A stretch of 64,000 bases of DNA, taken from NCBI GenBank assembly GCA_016713275.1, contig JADJPL010000003.1, positions 248,001 to 312,000 of the forward strand. The letters run 5' to 3'. The DNA is from Haliscomenobacter sp. Its GTDB lineage: Bacteria > Bacteroidota > Bacteroidia > Chitinophagales > Saprospiraceae. Below are positions 30,092 to 38,787 of the stretch, piece by piece. The position numbers and the translations under genes were made by a program. The stretch's first letter is position 1, and every line of letters begins with the position of its first letter. The notes beneath the pieces are model-generated. The model worked only from the letters and a program-made list of their open reading frames with translations, made no database searches and had not been told where the DNA came from.

Positions 30092-30862
30092 GTGATTAAA
30101 GCTATTATTGTCGAAGACGAGCCCATGGGCAGAACGAATCTGAAGAGCCTGATCCGGTCGCATTGCCCGGATGTCGAGGTAATCGGGGAGGCGGCCAATA
30201 ACAATGAAGGGGTCGAACTCATGGGGAAGCTTTCGGAGCGGCCCGATGTTGCTTTTCTGGATATCAAACTTCCCGATGGGTTGGTATTCAAAATGCTAAA
30301 CCAACTGTCCACGATTGATTTTGAAATTGTTTTCGTGACGGCCTGGCAGGAATTTGCGATCAAAGCCTGTGAATATAGTTCTATTGGGTATATTCTTAAG
30401 CCAATCGATCCGGATGCGCTGAAAGATGCTATGGCAAGAGTCCGGGCTCGTTCAGCCAACCAGATTGAGAAGCGTCTGGATATTTTCAACAGTTTCTACC
30501 ACAACCCCAATACCTTCTCCAAGATGAGTATTTCGGCGGTAGATGGGATTTACTTTGTGAATATCAAGGACATTATCCGCTTTGAAGCGGAAGACAACTA
30601 CACGCACATTTTTCTGGAAAGCGGAGAACGCATTACGGCATGTAAAACGATCAAGTCCTACGAAGAACTGCTGACCCCCTTTAATTTTTTCCGGGTGCAC
30701 AAGCGTTATATGGTCAACCTGAACTACATGCGCAAATACATCCGGGGAGAAGGAGGCTATGTGATCATGGAAGACGACTCACAGATTGAGGTTTCCCGGC
30801 GGCGGCGTGCTCCTTTTATTGACCTGCTTCGCCGTCTGCAGGGAGGAAGACAAACCGACTAA
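30092..30862 (+). CDS. LytTR family response regulator
   Basis: 256 residues, GTG start (GTG ATT AAA GCT ATT, reading VIKAIIVEDEP). The receiver domain carries the acidic pair in VEDEP, the phospho-acceptor in VAFLDIKLPDG, and Thr/Lys at VFVTAW and YILKPID. A LytTR DNA-binding domain occupies residues ~150-250 (NIKDIIRFEAEDNYTHIFL; FFRVHKRYMVNLNYMRKY). Such regulators work with LytS/AlgZ-type kinases, and one is encoded 350 bases downstream. Between them lies a GG-motif peptide gene, a layout reminiscent of peptide-regulated LytTR systems (AgrA, ComE), so this regulator may control that peptide. Confidence 0.92.
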   Translation: MIKAIIVEDEPMGRTNLKSLIRSHCPDVEVIGEAANNNEGVELMGKLSERPDVAFLDIKLPDGLVFKMLNQLSTIDFEIVFVTAWQEFAIKACEYSSIGYILKPIDPDALKDAMARVRARSANQIEKRLDIFNSFYHNPNTFSKMSISAVDGIYFVNIKDIIRFEAEDNYTHIFLESGERITACKTIKSYEELLTPFNFFRVHKRYMVNLNYMRKYIRGEGGYVIMEDDSQIEVSRRRRAPFIDLLRRLQGGRQTD

Positions 30863-30871
30863 TACGATCCT

Positions 30872-30913
30872 CGTTTAAGATGAAAGATTAAAACCCCAAC
30901 GTGTTTAGTTAAA
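30872..30913 (+). promoter_or_regulatory. Candidate LytTR-type half-sites upstream of the GG peptide
   Basis: CGTTTAAG (30872) and TGTTTAGT (30902) are similar direct half-sites about 30 bases (three helical turns) apart; the second lies inside an imperfect palindrome GTTTAGTTAAAC. LytTR proteins bind spaced direct repeats. Weak evidence, based on position and similarity only. Confidence 0.25.
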
Positions 30914-30985
30914 CCCCTTAAAGCAAAGCCAGATGAAGACGCACCTAGTTTCTCCAATCTCCCCAAACCGATTAAATTCACTACT

Positions 30986-31126
30986 ATGGGAAAGTTAACT
31001 AAAGAAAACAAGCTCGAAGAAGCCAAGAAAAACCTGAAGACCGTCAAAAAGGAAGATCTGAAAAAGATCAAAGGCGGTAAAGGAAAAAGCTGGCAGAATG
31101 GGTGTTCGGATATTATCCCCCAATAG
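30986..31126 (+). CDS. Small peptide with double-glycine leader (46 aa)
   Basis: ATG 30986 to TAG 31124-31126. The 31-residue N-terminus is charged and amphipathic (MGKLTKENKLEEAKKNLKTV, then KKEDLKKIKGG), ending in Ile-Lys-Gly-Gly at residues 28-31, the pattern cleaved by C39-type peptidase transporters. The predicted mature part is KGKSWQNGCSDIIPQ, 15 residues with one Cys and one Trp. GG-leader peptides of this style occur in Bacteroidota bacteriocin/RiPP-like and signalling precursors. It sits between a LytTR regulator and a histidine kinase and has its own terminator. No processing transporter is in the window. Peptide pheromone or bacteriocin role is inferred. Confidence 0.75.
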   Translation: MGKLTKENKLEEAKKNLKTVKKEDLKKIKGGKGKSWQNGCSDIIPQ

Positions 31127-31147
31127 CTGCCAGTAGGTTCTGCACTT

Positions 31148-31187
31148 AGGGTCACGTCCCTCGTAAGGGGTGTGACCCTTTTGTTTT
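31148..31187 (+). terminator. Terminator after the GG-peptide gene
   Basis: AGGGTCAC / GTGACCCT stem, extended by GUCCC..GGGGU pairing with loop TCGTAA, followed by TTTTGTTTT. It lies 22 bases after the peptide stop and would separate the abundant small mRNA from the downstream kinase. Confidence 0.85.
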
Positions 31188-31214
31188 AGCTGATGTTTTG
31201 TAACTACCCATCCC

Positions 31215-33138
31215 ATGAATTTAGCAAGCGTCTGCTCTTTTGATGTAGCTGCTCTGGAAGAGCGGTTGGAACACGCTTCCAACCCTTTGGATCGCCTGGG
31301 CCTGATTGACCAACTTAGTTCCTATTATATATTTGCCAACGTGCAGCGTTCCCGGCAACTGCTCAATGAGCAGGAACGGATCTTACTGCGCCATCCGCAG
31401 GAAGATTACCTCAGCCGGTTTTATATCCACCGGGCTATCCTCGAAAACCAAGCCTACCAGTATGGCTTGGCAGATTTGTATTTTCAGAAGGCGATCCGTT
31501 TGATCGAAGATAATGGGGATGCCGGGATCCAGGCGGAAACCTATATCGATTATACCGGTACCTGCATTAACAATAAGCGGATGGACGAAGCCAGTTCCTA
31601 CCTGGAAAAAGCGCGCCGCCTCCTCCGCATCTACCCAAACCCCAAATTGGAAGCCCGGATTACCTGCCGGGAAGGGTTCGTCCAGCTCCACTATTCCAAT
31701 TTCTCCCGGGCGATCGAACTGCTTCTGGAAGCCGACCGCCAGATCATGGCGATTCGGGATGAACCCCTTGAAATTAAAGATTATTACTTCCTGGTCCTTA
31801 TCCACAGTGGGTTGGGAAATATCCACGAGCGCAACGACGATCTGGACAGCAGCGTCAAAGCCTACCTCCGGGCAGCTTCTACCGCAGAAAGCCTGGGTTT
31901 GTGGAACCGCATGTCCTGGATGTACCTGAATATTGGGAACGGGTATGTATCGATGGGCAAGTACAGTCAGGCCGCCGCTTTCTTCACCAAAGCCGTCAAA
32001 CTGCACGAAGATTTTCACCCCGTGTCCAAAGCGAGCGCTTATGCCAACTTGGGGTTCTGCTCCCTGATGAGGAAAAATTACCCCAAAGCCTTGCAATTAC
32101 TGGAAAAAGCAGAAGCCATCCTGGATCAGGTGGAAGACCCAACCTATAAAAACTACGCCTTGATTGAATCCTGGCGCGGGCTGGTGTACGCTCGCCTGGG
32201 GGAGGTAGAAAAGGCGGAAACCCATTTCCTGGAAGCGGTCACCTGGGCGCGGATTGAAGACGACTACAAACGGTTGTCCAGCGTCTTCCAGGATATGGCC
32301 GCCTTCTACGCCGAACAGAACGACTACCGCCGGGCCTACGAATACCAGGTTCTGCACAGCCAGCATGCCGCCAGATACAATCAGGAGGTCAACCTTCGCA
32401 AGCGCACCGAACTGGAATACAAATACGAGGCCGAACAAAAACAGCAGGAAGCCGAAATGCTCCGCCTCCAGGCCACCCGCCTGCAAATGAAAGCCCTCCG
32501 GGCACAGATGAATCCCCACTTTATCTTCAACGCCCTCAATTCCATCCAGCACTATATTACCTCCTACGAAACGGATTCGGCATCCAAATACCTGGCGATG
32601 TTCGCCAAGCTTATGCGCCAAAGCCTGGATTACTCCGATCTGGAGATCATTTCGCTGGACAAAGAAGTGGAGTTTTTGCGCGATTACCTGCTGATCAACC
32701 AAAAATTGCGCTTCAACAACGGGCTTCAATATGAGGTCGTCGTGGAGGAAGAGATCGAAGAGGATATTTTTGGGGTCCCCACCATGATCGTCCAACCCTA
32801 TGTCGAAAATGCCATCGAACACGGCCTGCGAACCAAATCCGAGGGGATGATCCGGCTACGGTTTTCCCTGTACGACGAAAATACCCTGCTTTGCGTTGTG
32901 GAAGATAACGGGATCGGCCGGGAGAATGCCCGAAAATTCCAACAGCAAGACCCCAAGTTTCACAAGCACCTGTCCAGAGGTACCAGCATCACCGAGCAGC
33001 GGCTGCAACTGCTCGCCCAATCCAAAAAAAGACCGGGTCTTCGTGAAAACGATCGATATGAAAGACGAAAACGGCTCCCCTTGCGGTACCCGCGTGGAGA
33101 TCAAGATTCCTATCATGGATCTCCCTCTTAATGATTAG
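31215..33138 (+). CDS. Soluble TPR-containing LytS-type histidine kinase (one frameshift)
   Basis: About 640 residues. No signal peptide or membrane helix is seen. Residues ~20-390 form tetratricopeptide-like helical repeats (SKASAYANLGFCSLMRKNYP; KNYALIESWRGLVYARLGEV). A coiled-coil linker (ELEYKYEAEQKQQEAEMLRL) leads to a His_kinase domain with H-box QMNPHFIFNALNSIQHYI and an ATP-binding region (PYVENAIEHGLR; VEDNGIGREN). One extra A in the A7 run at 33024-33030 shifts the frame; corrected, the protein ends VEIKIPIMDLPLND at 33138. It is presumably the partner of the LytTR regulator at 30092. A cytoplasmic TPR sensor suggests an internal ligand or protein partner, possibly an imported peptide, as in RRNPP-type TPR sensors (inference). 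Confidence 0.9.
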
Positions 33139-33244
33139 CCGTGCGTGCCTTTTGAGAAAATCGATAGCTTTAGTGCGCTGAAGATCAATGATTTATTGCT
33201 TGATTTAGTGAAAAGAAATAATTTTTTATATTAAAAAAAATTAT

Positions 33245-33320
33245 TATATTTGCACTGTTTTCTCGTAGTAAGTTTGTTTGATCTTCCCGCACCTCTAGTT
33301 CCTAGAGGTGCCTTTTTTTT
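33245..33320 (+). ncRNA. Candidate small RNA unit 1 (promoter, conserved leader, terminator hairpin)
   Basis: The -7 element TATATTTG (33245-33252) is followed five bases later by the leader GTTTTCTCGTAGTAAGTTTG (33257-33276). A 10-bp hairpin GCACCTCTAG/CTAGAGGTGC with a three-base loop (33289-33311) and eight T residues follow. The predicted transcript is about 60 nt. It shares its leader with units 2 and 3. Confidence 0.5.
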
Positions 33321-33401
33321 CCGCTTTCTCGGGTTCTCCTTCCAGTTTCTATCCAACGCCTGCTTTCCCTAAATGCCTGTGTTTATTAAGGAAGGTTTAA
33401 G

Positions 33402-33473
33402 TACCTTTGCAACAGTTTTCTCATAGTATGTTTAATTCTCCTACGCTTGTTTTACAGGCGTAGGCTTTTTTTT
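33402..33473 (+). ncRNA. Candidate small RNA unit 2
   Basis: The -7 element TACCTTTG (33402-33409) is followed by GTTTTCTCATAGTATGTTTA (33415-33434), an 11-bp hairpin CCTACGCTTGT/ACAGGCGTAGG with loop TTT (33440-33464) and a T-tract to 33473. Leader conserved, hairpin sequence different from unit 1. Confidence 0.5.
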
Positions 33474-33693
33474 GGGGGTAATTCGCGGCGCCTGGTTTTG
33501 TGTATGCCGTCGGGCGTCTCCCAGCATTTGCCTGAAGCGAAGTACCTGCTGTTTTTCAAGTACCCAACCAAAGAGAGGGCCGTATCTCCGCGCCAGGCAT
33601 CCGGTTTTTTCCGTTCGCTAAACCGAACGGCACATTTGCGGAAGGAATATCCCTATTCCCTAATTGCCCCCTGCTGGTATGAAAAATAGGAAG

Positions 33694-33770
33694 TAATATT
33701 GCGACGTAGTTTTCTCATAGTATGTTGCCGGCTCCCACATTCGAACCTCCCTGAATGTAGGAGCTTTTTT
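33694..33770 (+). ncRNA. Candidate small RNA unit 3
   Basis: TAATATTG (33694-33701, one mismatch to the -7 consensus) is followed by GTTTTCTCATAGTATGTTG (33709-33727) and a longer interrupted hairpin GCTCC-ACATTC/GAATGT-GGAGC (33731-33764) with six T residues. The T-tract abuts the stop of the convergent pbpC gene, so the hairpin may also end pbpC transcription. Confidence 0.45.
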
Positions 33771-36173
33771 ATTCTTTTCGCTTTTCTGCGATTTCGAATC
33801 GCTGTTCCAGGCGGTTTCCTTCATTATCCACCACGGTTAAAAGATGTTTTCCTGGCCGGGGATTCAGTTCCATATGGTGAAAGGTTTGGGTAGATCCGAG
33901 GTATTCCTGGTCTATATGCCAGTGAATCACCGCTTTGGGGTTGCGGTGAGCCAGCCGGAAGACGGTGCGGGAGAGGTTTCCGTCCAGATCTACGGGTACG
34001 TAAATCCTGGCGGCATTGAGCGGGTAAATGAGTTGCATCGGGCTCCCTTTTGCGGCTGAGGCGTCCTGGCAATCTGCCCGCCACGGCGGCAGGGGCTTGT
34101 AGTCGGGATGCCTGAGCCGGTAATAATGTTCCTCCAGGGGAGGCAAAACGAACCAGCTTCGGTGAACCATATTTCCTGGAAGTTCGCAGTTGGCGTTCAC
34201 CTGAAAAGCTTCTGTCGGGTCTAAATGGACCAGTGCGTGCATGGTACAGGGCTGAGCGTGAACGCCCTGTTTCGGGGCAGGCGTGGAGCTTTTAGGGCAG
34301 TGGGGCCCCGCCAGCCACCCGCTCTCGCGGCAGATTTCTATTTCCTGCAGCTCGTCGTAGGGCGTAGCAAACCAGTTGGAGGAAGGCAGCAAAGTGAACA
34401 GGTCGAACATAAACGGAGCGGCAACCCGGGTTCCCACCAGCCCGGGGCGGCCTTCGCCATCGGCGTTTCCCACCCAAACGGCAACGAGGTATTCGGGAGT
34501 CAGGCCAATAGACCAGGCATCGCGGTATCCGAAACTGGTTCCGGTTTTCCAGGCCACTTTGCGGCTGGAGTGAAAAACCTCCCAGTTCCCTTCGCTCTCC
34601 GGGCGTTGTACTTCCTGCATTGCATGAAACGTATGCCACAGTACGCCGGCATCAAAGACCGGCGCTTCGCGTTGGAGTGCCGGCGTATCGGCGCCCCGGT
34701 CGGTTTTTCGATACGTCAGGGGGCGCTTATCTGCGGGGTTGTACCGGCTTTGGTAGGTTTCGAAGTGCGAAAGCGATCTGGCCATGGATGCGTAGACGCC
34801 GCCGAGGTCCCACAGGCTGGCTTCGGCGCCCCCCAGGATCAACGTCAGGCCGTAATGATCCGGAGGCCGGCGAATGGTTGTCAGGCCCAGCTTTTTCAGC
34901 TGATAGTGAAACCGGCCAATGCCATAGTCGCGAAGCAAATGGACAAACGGCACATTCAACGAGCGGGAAAGGCTTTCCGATGCCGGTACCATGCCGTCGA
35001 AATCCCGGTGAAAGTTTTCGGGGCGGTATCCGTTGATGTTCATCGGGATATCGGGGAGCAGGCTATGAGGCAGGATAAGGCCTTCCTGTAGCGCCAGGGC
35101 ATAAAGGAAGGGCTTGAAAATGCTTCCCGAACTGCGTGGGGCGGCGATCACATCCACGGCCCCTCCATGTTCGGGGCCTGCATTGGGCGCGTTGCCGACG
35201 TAGGCCAGCACGTCTCCGGAAGGAACGTGCACGATGAGCGCCGCCAGGTTGTGGATCCCGTTCTGGGAGAGGATGGCTTGGTGTCGGGAAGCGGTTTCGG
35301 TGGCACTAAATTGAAGCTGGAGGTCGATACTGGTTTTTAACCGGGCAGGCGCGCCTTCCTTGACGGCCCTGTCCAGCAGGTGGGGCGCCAGCTGAGGGAG
35401 CGGGAGCGGCGCCTCCGGCAGGGATTCAGAAACAGCAAGGCTTAGGGTCGTGGCATCCAGCGTGGCTTTTCGGGCCAGTTTGCGGAGCAGCCGGTTGCGC
35501 TTTTCCAAAAGCGGCTCGCGGTTCCGGCCTGGGTGCATGTAGGACGGGTTGTTGGGGAGAACGGCGAGGAAGGCAGCCTCCGCCCAGGAAAGGAACTCCG
35601 GGGATTTTCCGAAATACCTCCAGGACGCGGCATCAAGTCCCACCACGTTGCCTCCAAACGGAGCATGGGATGCGTAAAGCCTCAGAATGCGCTTTTTGGA
35701 ATATTGCAACTCCAGGCGCGTAGCCAGAACACTTTCCAGCAGCTTGCGAAAAATGGTCCTGGGTTTGTTCTTTTGCGCCAGCCGGATGACCTGCATGCTG
35801 ATGGTGCTGCCCCCGCTGACGATTTTCCGGCTGCGCAAGTTTTGCCCTACCGCCCGGCCCATAGCGAGCGGATCTACCCCCGGGTGATAAAAAAAACGCT
35901 GATCCTCGAAAGCCACCAAGGCCTCCACGTATTTGGACGGGAGGCTGTCTATTTCGGGAAACCGCCATTGGCCGTCTTCCGAAATACGGGCAGAAAGCAG
36001 ACGCCCCTCCCTGTCCTCCAGCACCTTGCTGTACGGCGTTTGAAACAAAGGCGTGGGCAGGCTGAACCCATACCAAATGCCCAGAACAAAAAGAGGATGC
36101 CCATGCCCTGCCGCAGGGGACGGCCTTTAAAGAAACCAACGAGCGTAGATTGCAATAGGGTAAAATGGTTCAC
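33769..36173 (-). CDS. pbpC: Penicillin-binding protein 1C, bifunctional glycosyltransferase/transpeptidase (one frameshift)
   Basis: About 800 residues when joined to its N-terminal segment. The GTG at 36173 opens an N-terminal segment with the membrane anchor GMGILFLFWAFG. One G is missing at 36079-36083; restoring it gives a continuous run through IWYGFSLPTPLFQTPYSKVL, typical of PbpC. Glycosyltransferase motifs: EDQRFFYHPGVD and GGSTISMQV. Transpeptidase motifs: SSGSIFKPF (SxxK), SRSLN (SxN) and WKTGTSFGYRDAW (KTG). The C-terminal BiPBP_C domain includes IYPLNAARIYVPVDLDG. It polymerises and possibly cross-links peptidoglycan at the inner membrane. The usual neighbour, an alpha-2-macroglobulin gene, is not adjacent. 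Confidence 0.92.
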
Positions 36174-36212
36174 GCGTGATATTCGAAGAAAAGGGTTTTC
36201 GCCAGGATCATC

Positions 36213-36316
36213 GGGCCTGTCTCAAAAGACCGTTTTCGCTCCTGGCGGTTAAAGTCCATAAAAAAGAATCCTAAAATTTCATGCCGGGGGCAAAGATTGG
36301 CCTTTGAGACAGCCCC
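36213..36316. repeat. Intergenic inverted-repeat element, copy G (short form)
   Basis: 104 bp from GGGCCTGTCTCAAAAGACCG to TTGGCCTTTGAGACAGCCCC. The ends are well preserved, but the interior lacks the long palindrome seen in copies A, D, E and F. It lies between pbpC and fumC. Confidence 0.85.
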
Positions 36317-36327
36317 TGAATATAAAA

Positions 36328-37725
36328 TTACCCACCCTGCCCGGAGATCATATCCTCCGGGCGCACCCATTCGTCAAACTCTGCTGCCGTAAGGTATCCA
36401 AGGGCGACGGCAGTTTCTTTCAGGGTGGTATTGTCCTTAAACGCTTTCTGGGCGATCTCCGCCGCTTTATAGTAGCCGATTTTCGTGTTCAGTGCGGTGA
36501 CCAGCATCAGGGAGTTGTTGAGGTGCTCCTGAATGCGGGCGTAGTTGGGCTCGATACCGGCGGCGCAGTGTTCGTTGAAACTCAGACAAGCGTCGGCGAT
36601 GAGTTGGGCGGAAGTAAGGAAATTAAAAATGATCAGGGGCTTGAAGACGTTGAGTTCGAAATGTCCGCTCATGCCGCCGATATTGATGGCTACGTCGTTG
36701 CCGAGCACCTGAGCCATGGCCATGGTCAGCGCTTCGGATTGGGTGGGGTTCACCTTCCCGGGCATGATAGACGAGCCGGGTTCGTTGGTCGGGATCAGAA
36801 TTTCCCCGATTCCGGACCTGGGGCCGGAGGCCAGCATCCGGACGTCGTTGCCGATTTTCATCAGGCTGACGGCAACTGTTTTCAGGGCGCCGTGGGCTTC
36901 CACCAGGGCGTCGTGGGTGGCGAGCGCTTCAAACTTATTGGGCGCCGTCACGAAAGGCAGGCCGGATAATTGGGCGATGTGCCGGGCCACGGTTTCGGAA
37001 TACCGCGGCGGCGTATTCAACCCGGTTCCTACGGCCGTACCGCCGAGGGCCAGTTCGGACAAATGCGGCAGGGTATGCTTGATTGCTTGGATCCCATATC
37101 CGAGTTGAGCGGCGTAGCCGGATAATTCCTGGCCGAGCGTCATCGGGGTGGCGTCCATGAAGTGAGTCCGCCCGATCTTGACCACCCCCATATACTCCCG
37201 GGCTTTGGACTCGAGCGTCGACCGGAGGGTTTCCAGGGCAGGCAAGGTTGCCGAAACCAGTTTTTGGTAGGCGGCAATATGCATTGCAGTGGGAAAGGTG
37301 TCGTTGGAGGATTGAGACATATTGACGTCGTCGTTCGCTTTGAGCACCTTGGCCTCGTCGGTCAGGGTACCGCCGGAGAGCACGTGCGCCCGGTTGGCGA
37401 TAACCTCGTTGAGGTTCATGTTGCTCTGGGTGCCGGATCCCGTTTGCCACACCACCAGGGGGAATTCATCGTCGTGTTGCCCCTGAAGAATCTCGTCGCA
37501 AACCTGGCAGATCAGCTTGGTTTTCTCCTCGGGAAGGACGCCGAGTTCCAGGTTCGTCAAGGCAGCTGCTTTCTTGAGGATGGCAAAAGCCCGGATTATT
37601 TCCATCGGCATGCGGTGGCCACCGATTTTGAAATTCTGGAACGAACGCTGGGTTTGGGCTCCCCAGTATTTCGTTGCGGGCACCTGAACGGGGCCAAGCG
37701 TGTCTTTTTCGATACGGTATTCCAT
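36328..37725 (-). CDS. fumC: Fumarate hydratase class II
   Basis: 465 residues, full length. MEYRIEKDTLGPVQVPATKY and the signature GSSIMPGKVNPTQ are diagnostic for the class II fumarase/aspartase family; TGSGTQSNMNLNEVIANRA and KIGRTHFMDATPMTLGQE are the other conserved regions, with the fumarase pattern. It interconverts fumarate and malate in the TCA cycle as an iron-independent tetramer. No frameshift. Inverted-repeat copy G lies 12 bp past its stop codon. Confidence 0.96.
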   Translation of the reverse strand: MEYRIEKDTLGPVQVPATKYWGAQTQRSFQNFKIGGHRMPMEIIRAFAILKKAAALTNLELGVLPEEKTKLICQVCDEILQGQHDDEFPLVVWQTGSGTQSNMNLNEVIANRAHVLSGGTLTDEAKVLKANDDVNMSQSSNDTFPTAMHIAAYQKLVSATLPALETLRSTLESKAREYMGVVKIGRTHFMDATPMTLGQELSGYAAQLGYGIQAIKHTLPHLSELALGGTAVGTGLNTPPRYSETVARHIAQLSGLPFVTAPNKFEALATHDALVEAHGALKTVAVSLMKIGNDVRMLASGPRSGIGEILIPTNEPGSSIMPGKVNPTQSEALTMAMAQVLGNDVAINIGGMSGHFELNVFKPLIIFNFLTSAQLIADACLSFNEHCAAGIEPNYARIQEHLNNSLMLVTALNTKIGYYKAAEIAQKAFKDNTTLKETAVALGYLTAAEFDEWVRPEDMISGQGG

Positions 37726-37857
37726 AGGTTCCGGTTATTTAAATGAATGCATGAAAAATCCGGCTAAAAGTAAGGCAAAAATCGCAGGCTTCGGCATAAG
37801 TTGCGGTCCGAATTCCGGAGGAAAAATGACGGTAAATCGCCCTTTCGGATAAACTAA

Positions 37858-37889
37858 TTGGGTAGGCGGGCGTTACAAAGGTAGTTTTG
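37858..37889 (+). promoter_or_regulatory. Promoter of the superoxide dismutase gene
   Basis: TTG at 37858-37860 and TAGTTTTG at 37882-37889 (perfect TAnnTTTG) are separated by 21 bases, the Bacteroidota -33/-7 spacing, and lie 35 bases before ATG 37925. Confidence 0.6.
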
Positions 37890-37924
37890 TCTTTATCCTG
37901 TTTAACTACCAAAAATCCAAGTTT

Positions 37925-38541
37925 ATGGCTTTTCAACTTCCCACCCTTCCGTATAGCTTTGACGCCCTCGAGCCTCATATCGACGCCCGGACCATGGAGA
38001 TCCACCATGGAAAGCACCATGCGGCCTATACTAACAACCTGAATGCGGCCATTCAGGGTACGGAAATGGAACAGATGACCATTGAGGCTATTTTGGCCAG
38101 CATTTCCAAATATTCCCCTGCTGTCCGCAATAACGGGGGAGGGTATTACAACCACAATTTATTCTGGACGCTGATGTCTCCCGACGGTTCTGCCCAACCT
38201 GCTGCGGGTACGGCGATTCACGACGCGATCGTTGCGGATTTCGGCGCTTTCGACGAGTTTAAAAACAGTTTTCCGCTGCGGCAGCGACCCGGTTTGGATC
38301 TGGCTGGGCTTGGCTGTGCGTAGGCGCCGAGGGCAAATTGGTCGTTTCTTCCACCCCGAACCAGGACAATCCGCTGATGGATGTGGCTGAGCATAAGGGC
38401 CAGCCGGTGCTGGGCCTCGACGTTTGGGAGCACGCCTATTACCTGAACTACCAAAACCGCCGCCCGGATTATGTTGAGGCGTTTTTCAACGTAATCAACT
38501 GGGATGAGGTAAATCGTCTCTACCTGGCCGCGAAAAAGTAG
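37925..38541 (+). CDS. sod: Fe/Mn superoxide dismutase (one frameshift)
   Basis: About 205 residues after correction. It converts superoxide to oxygen and hydrogen peroxide, probably in the cytoplasm as no signal peptide is present. Metal ligands are visible: the first His in MEIHHGKHHAAY, the second in YYNHNLFWTLM, and Asp and His in DVWEHAYYLNYQ. One T is missing from the T run at 38269-38272; with it, the frame reads NSFSAAAATRFGSGWAWL and continues to VVSSTPNQDNPLMD, as in intact dismutases. Which metal is used cannot be settled from the sequence alone. Confidence 0.94.
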
Positions 38542-38565
38542 CGGATAGCCGATTCAGAAAAAGGA

Positions 38566-38653
38566 GGGGCTGTCACAAAAGACCGTTCTTCGCTTCAGGC
38601 AAGAAACTATTTTTTTGCTGCCTGGGGCAAGAACCCTCTTTTGAGACAGCCCC
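38566..38653. repeat. Intergenic inverted-repeat element, copy H (short form)
   Basis: 88 bp from GGGGCTGTCACAAAAGACCG to CCTCTTTTGAGACAGCCCC. Terminal repeats pair over about 19 bases; GGCAAGAA and TTGCTGCC form a short inner stem. It lies 24 bp after the sod stop and could act as a transcript-end hairpin. Confidence 0.85.
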
Positions 38654-38787
38654 TTTTGTTATCCTGGAACCTGGCCCTGGTTTAATAAAAAAATGCCGGA
38701 AGCCTCTTTTTGCCCTTTTCCCGCCCCTCATAGCGGCCAATTTATTTATATTGCGCCATCTTTTCGTAACTAAACCATACATTTCCC

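Larger units (their letters stand above)
33139..33768. other. 630-bp gap holding three similar small transcription units
   Basis: No convincing protein gene is present. It contains the three promoter-leader-hairpin units annotated separately. The ~220 bases between units 2 and 3 show nothing recognisable. Confidence 0.6.

Noticed and set aside
29992..30489. 165-codon minus-strand frame over the LytTR regulator
   Set aside because: Fully antisense to the receiver domain, with Ser/Ile-rich shadow composition.
33447..33689. 80-codon open frame between small RNA units 2 and 3
   Set aside because: It starts inside the hairpin of unit 2 and has no recognisable domain, signal peptide or neighbour logic.
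33245..33770. CRISPR-like reading of the three GTTTTCTCATAGTATG repeats
   Set aside because: Only three copies, unequal spacing (about 157 and 294 bp), each followed by its own hairpin and T-tract, with no cas genes; small transcription units fit better.
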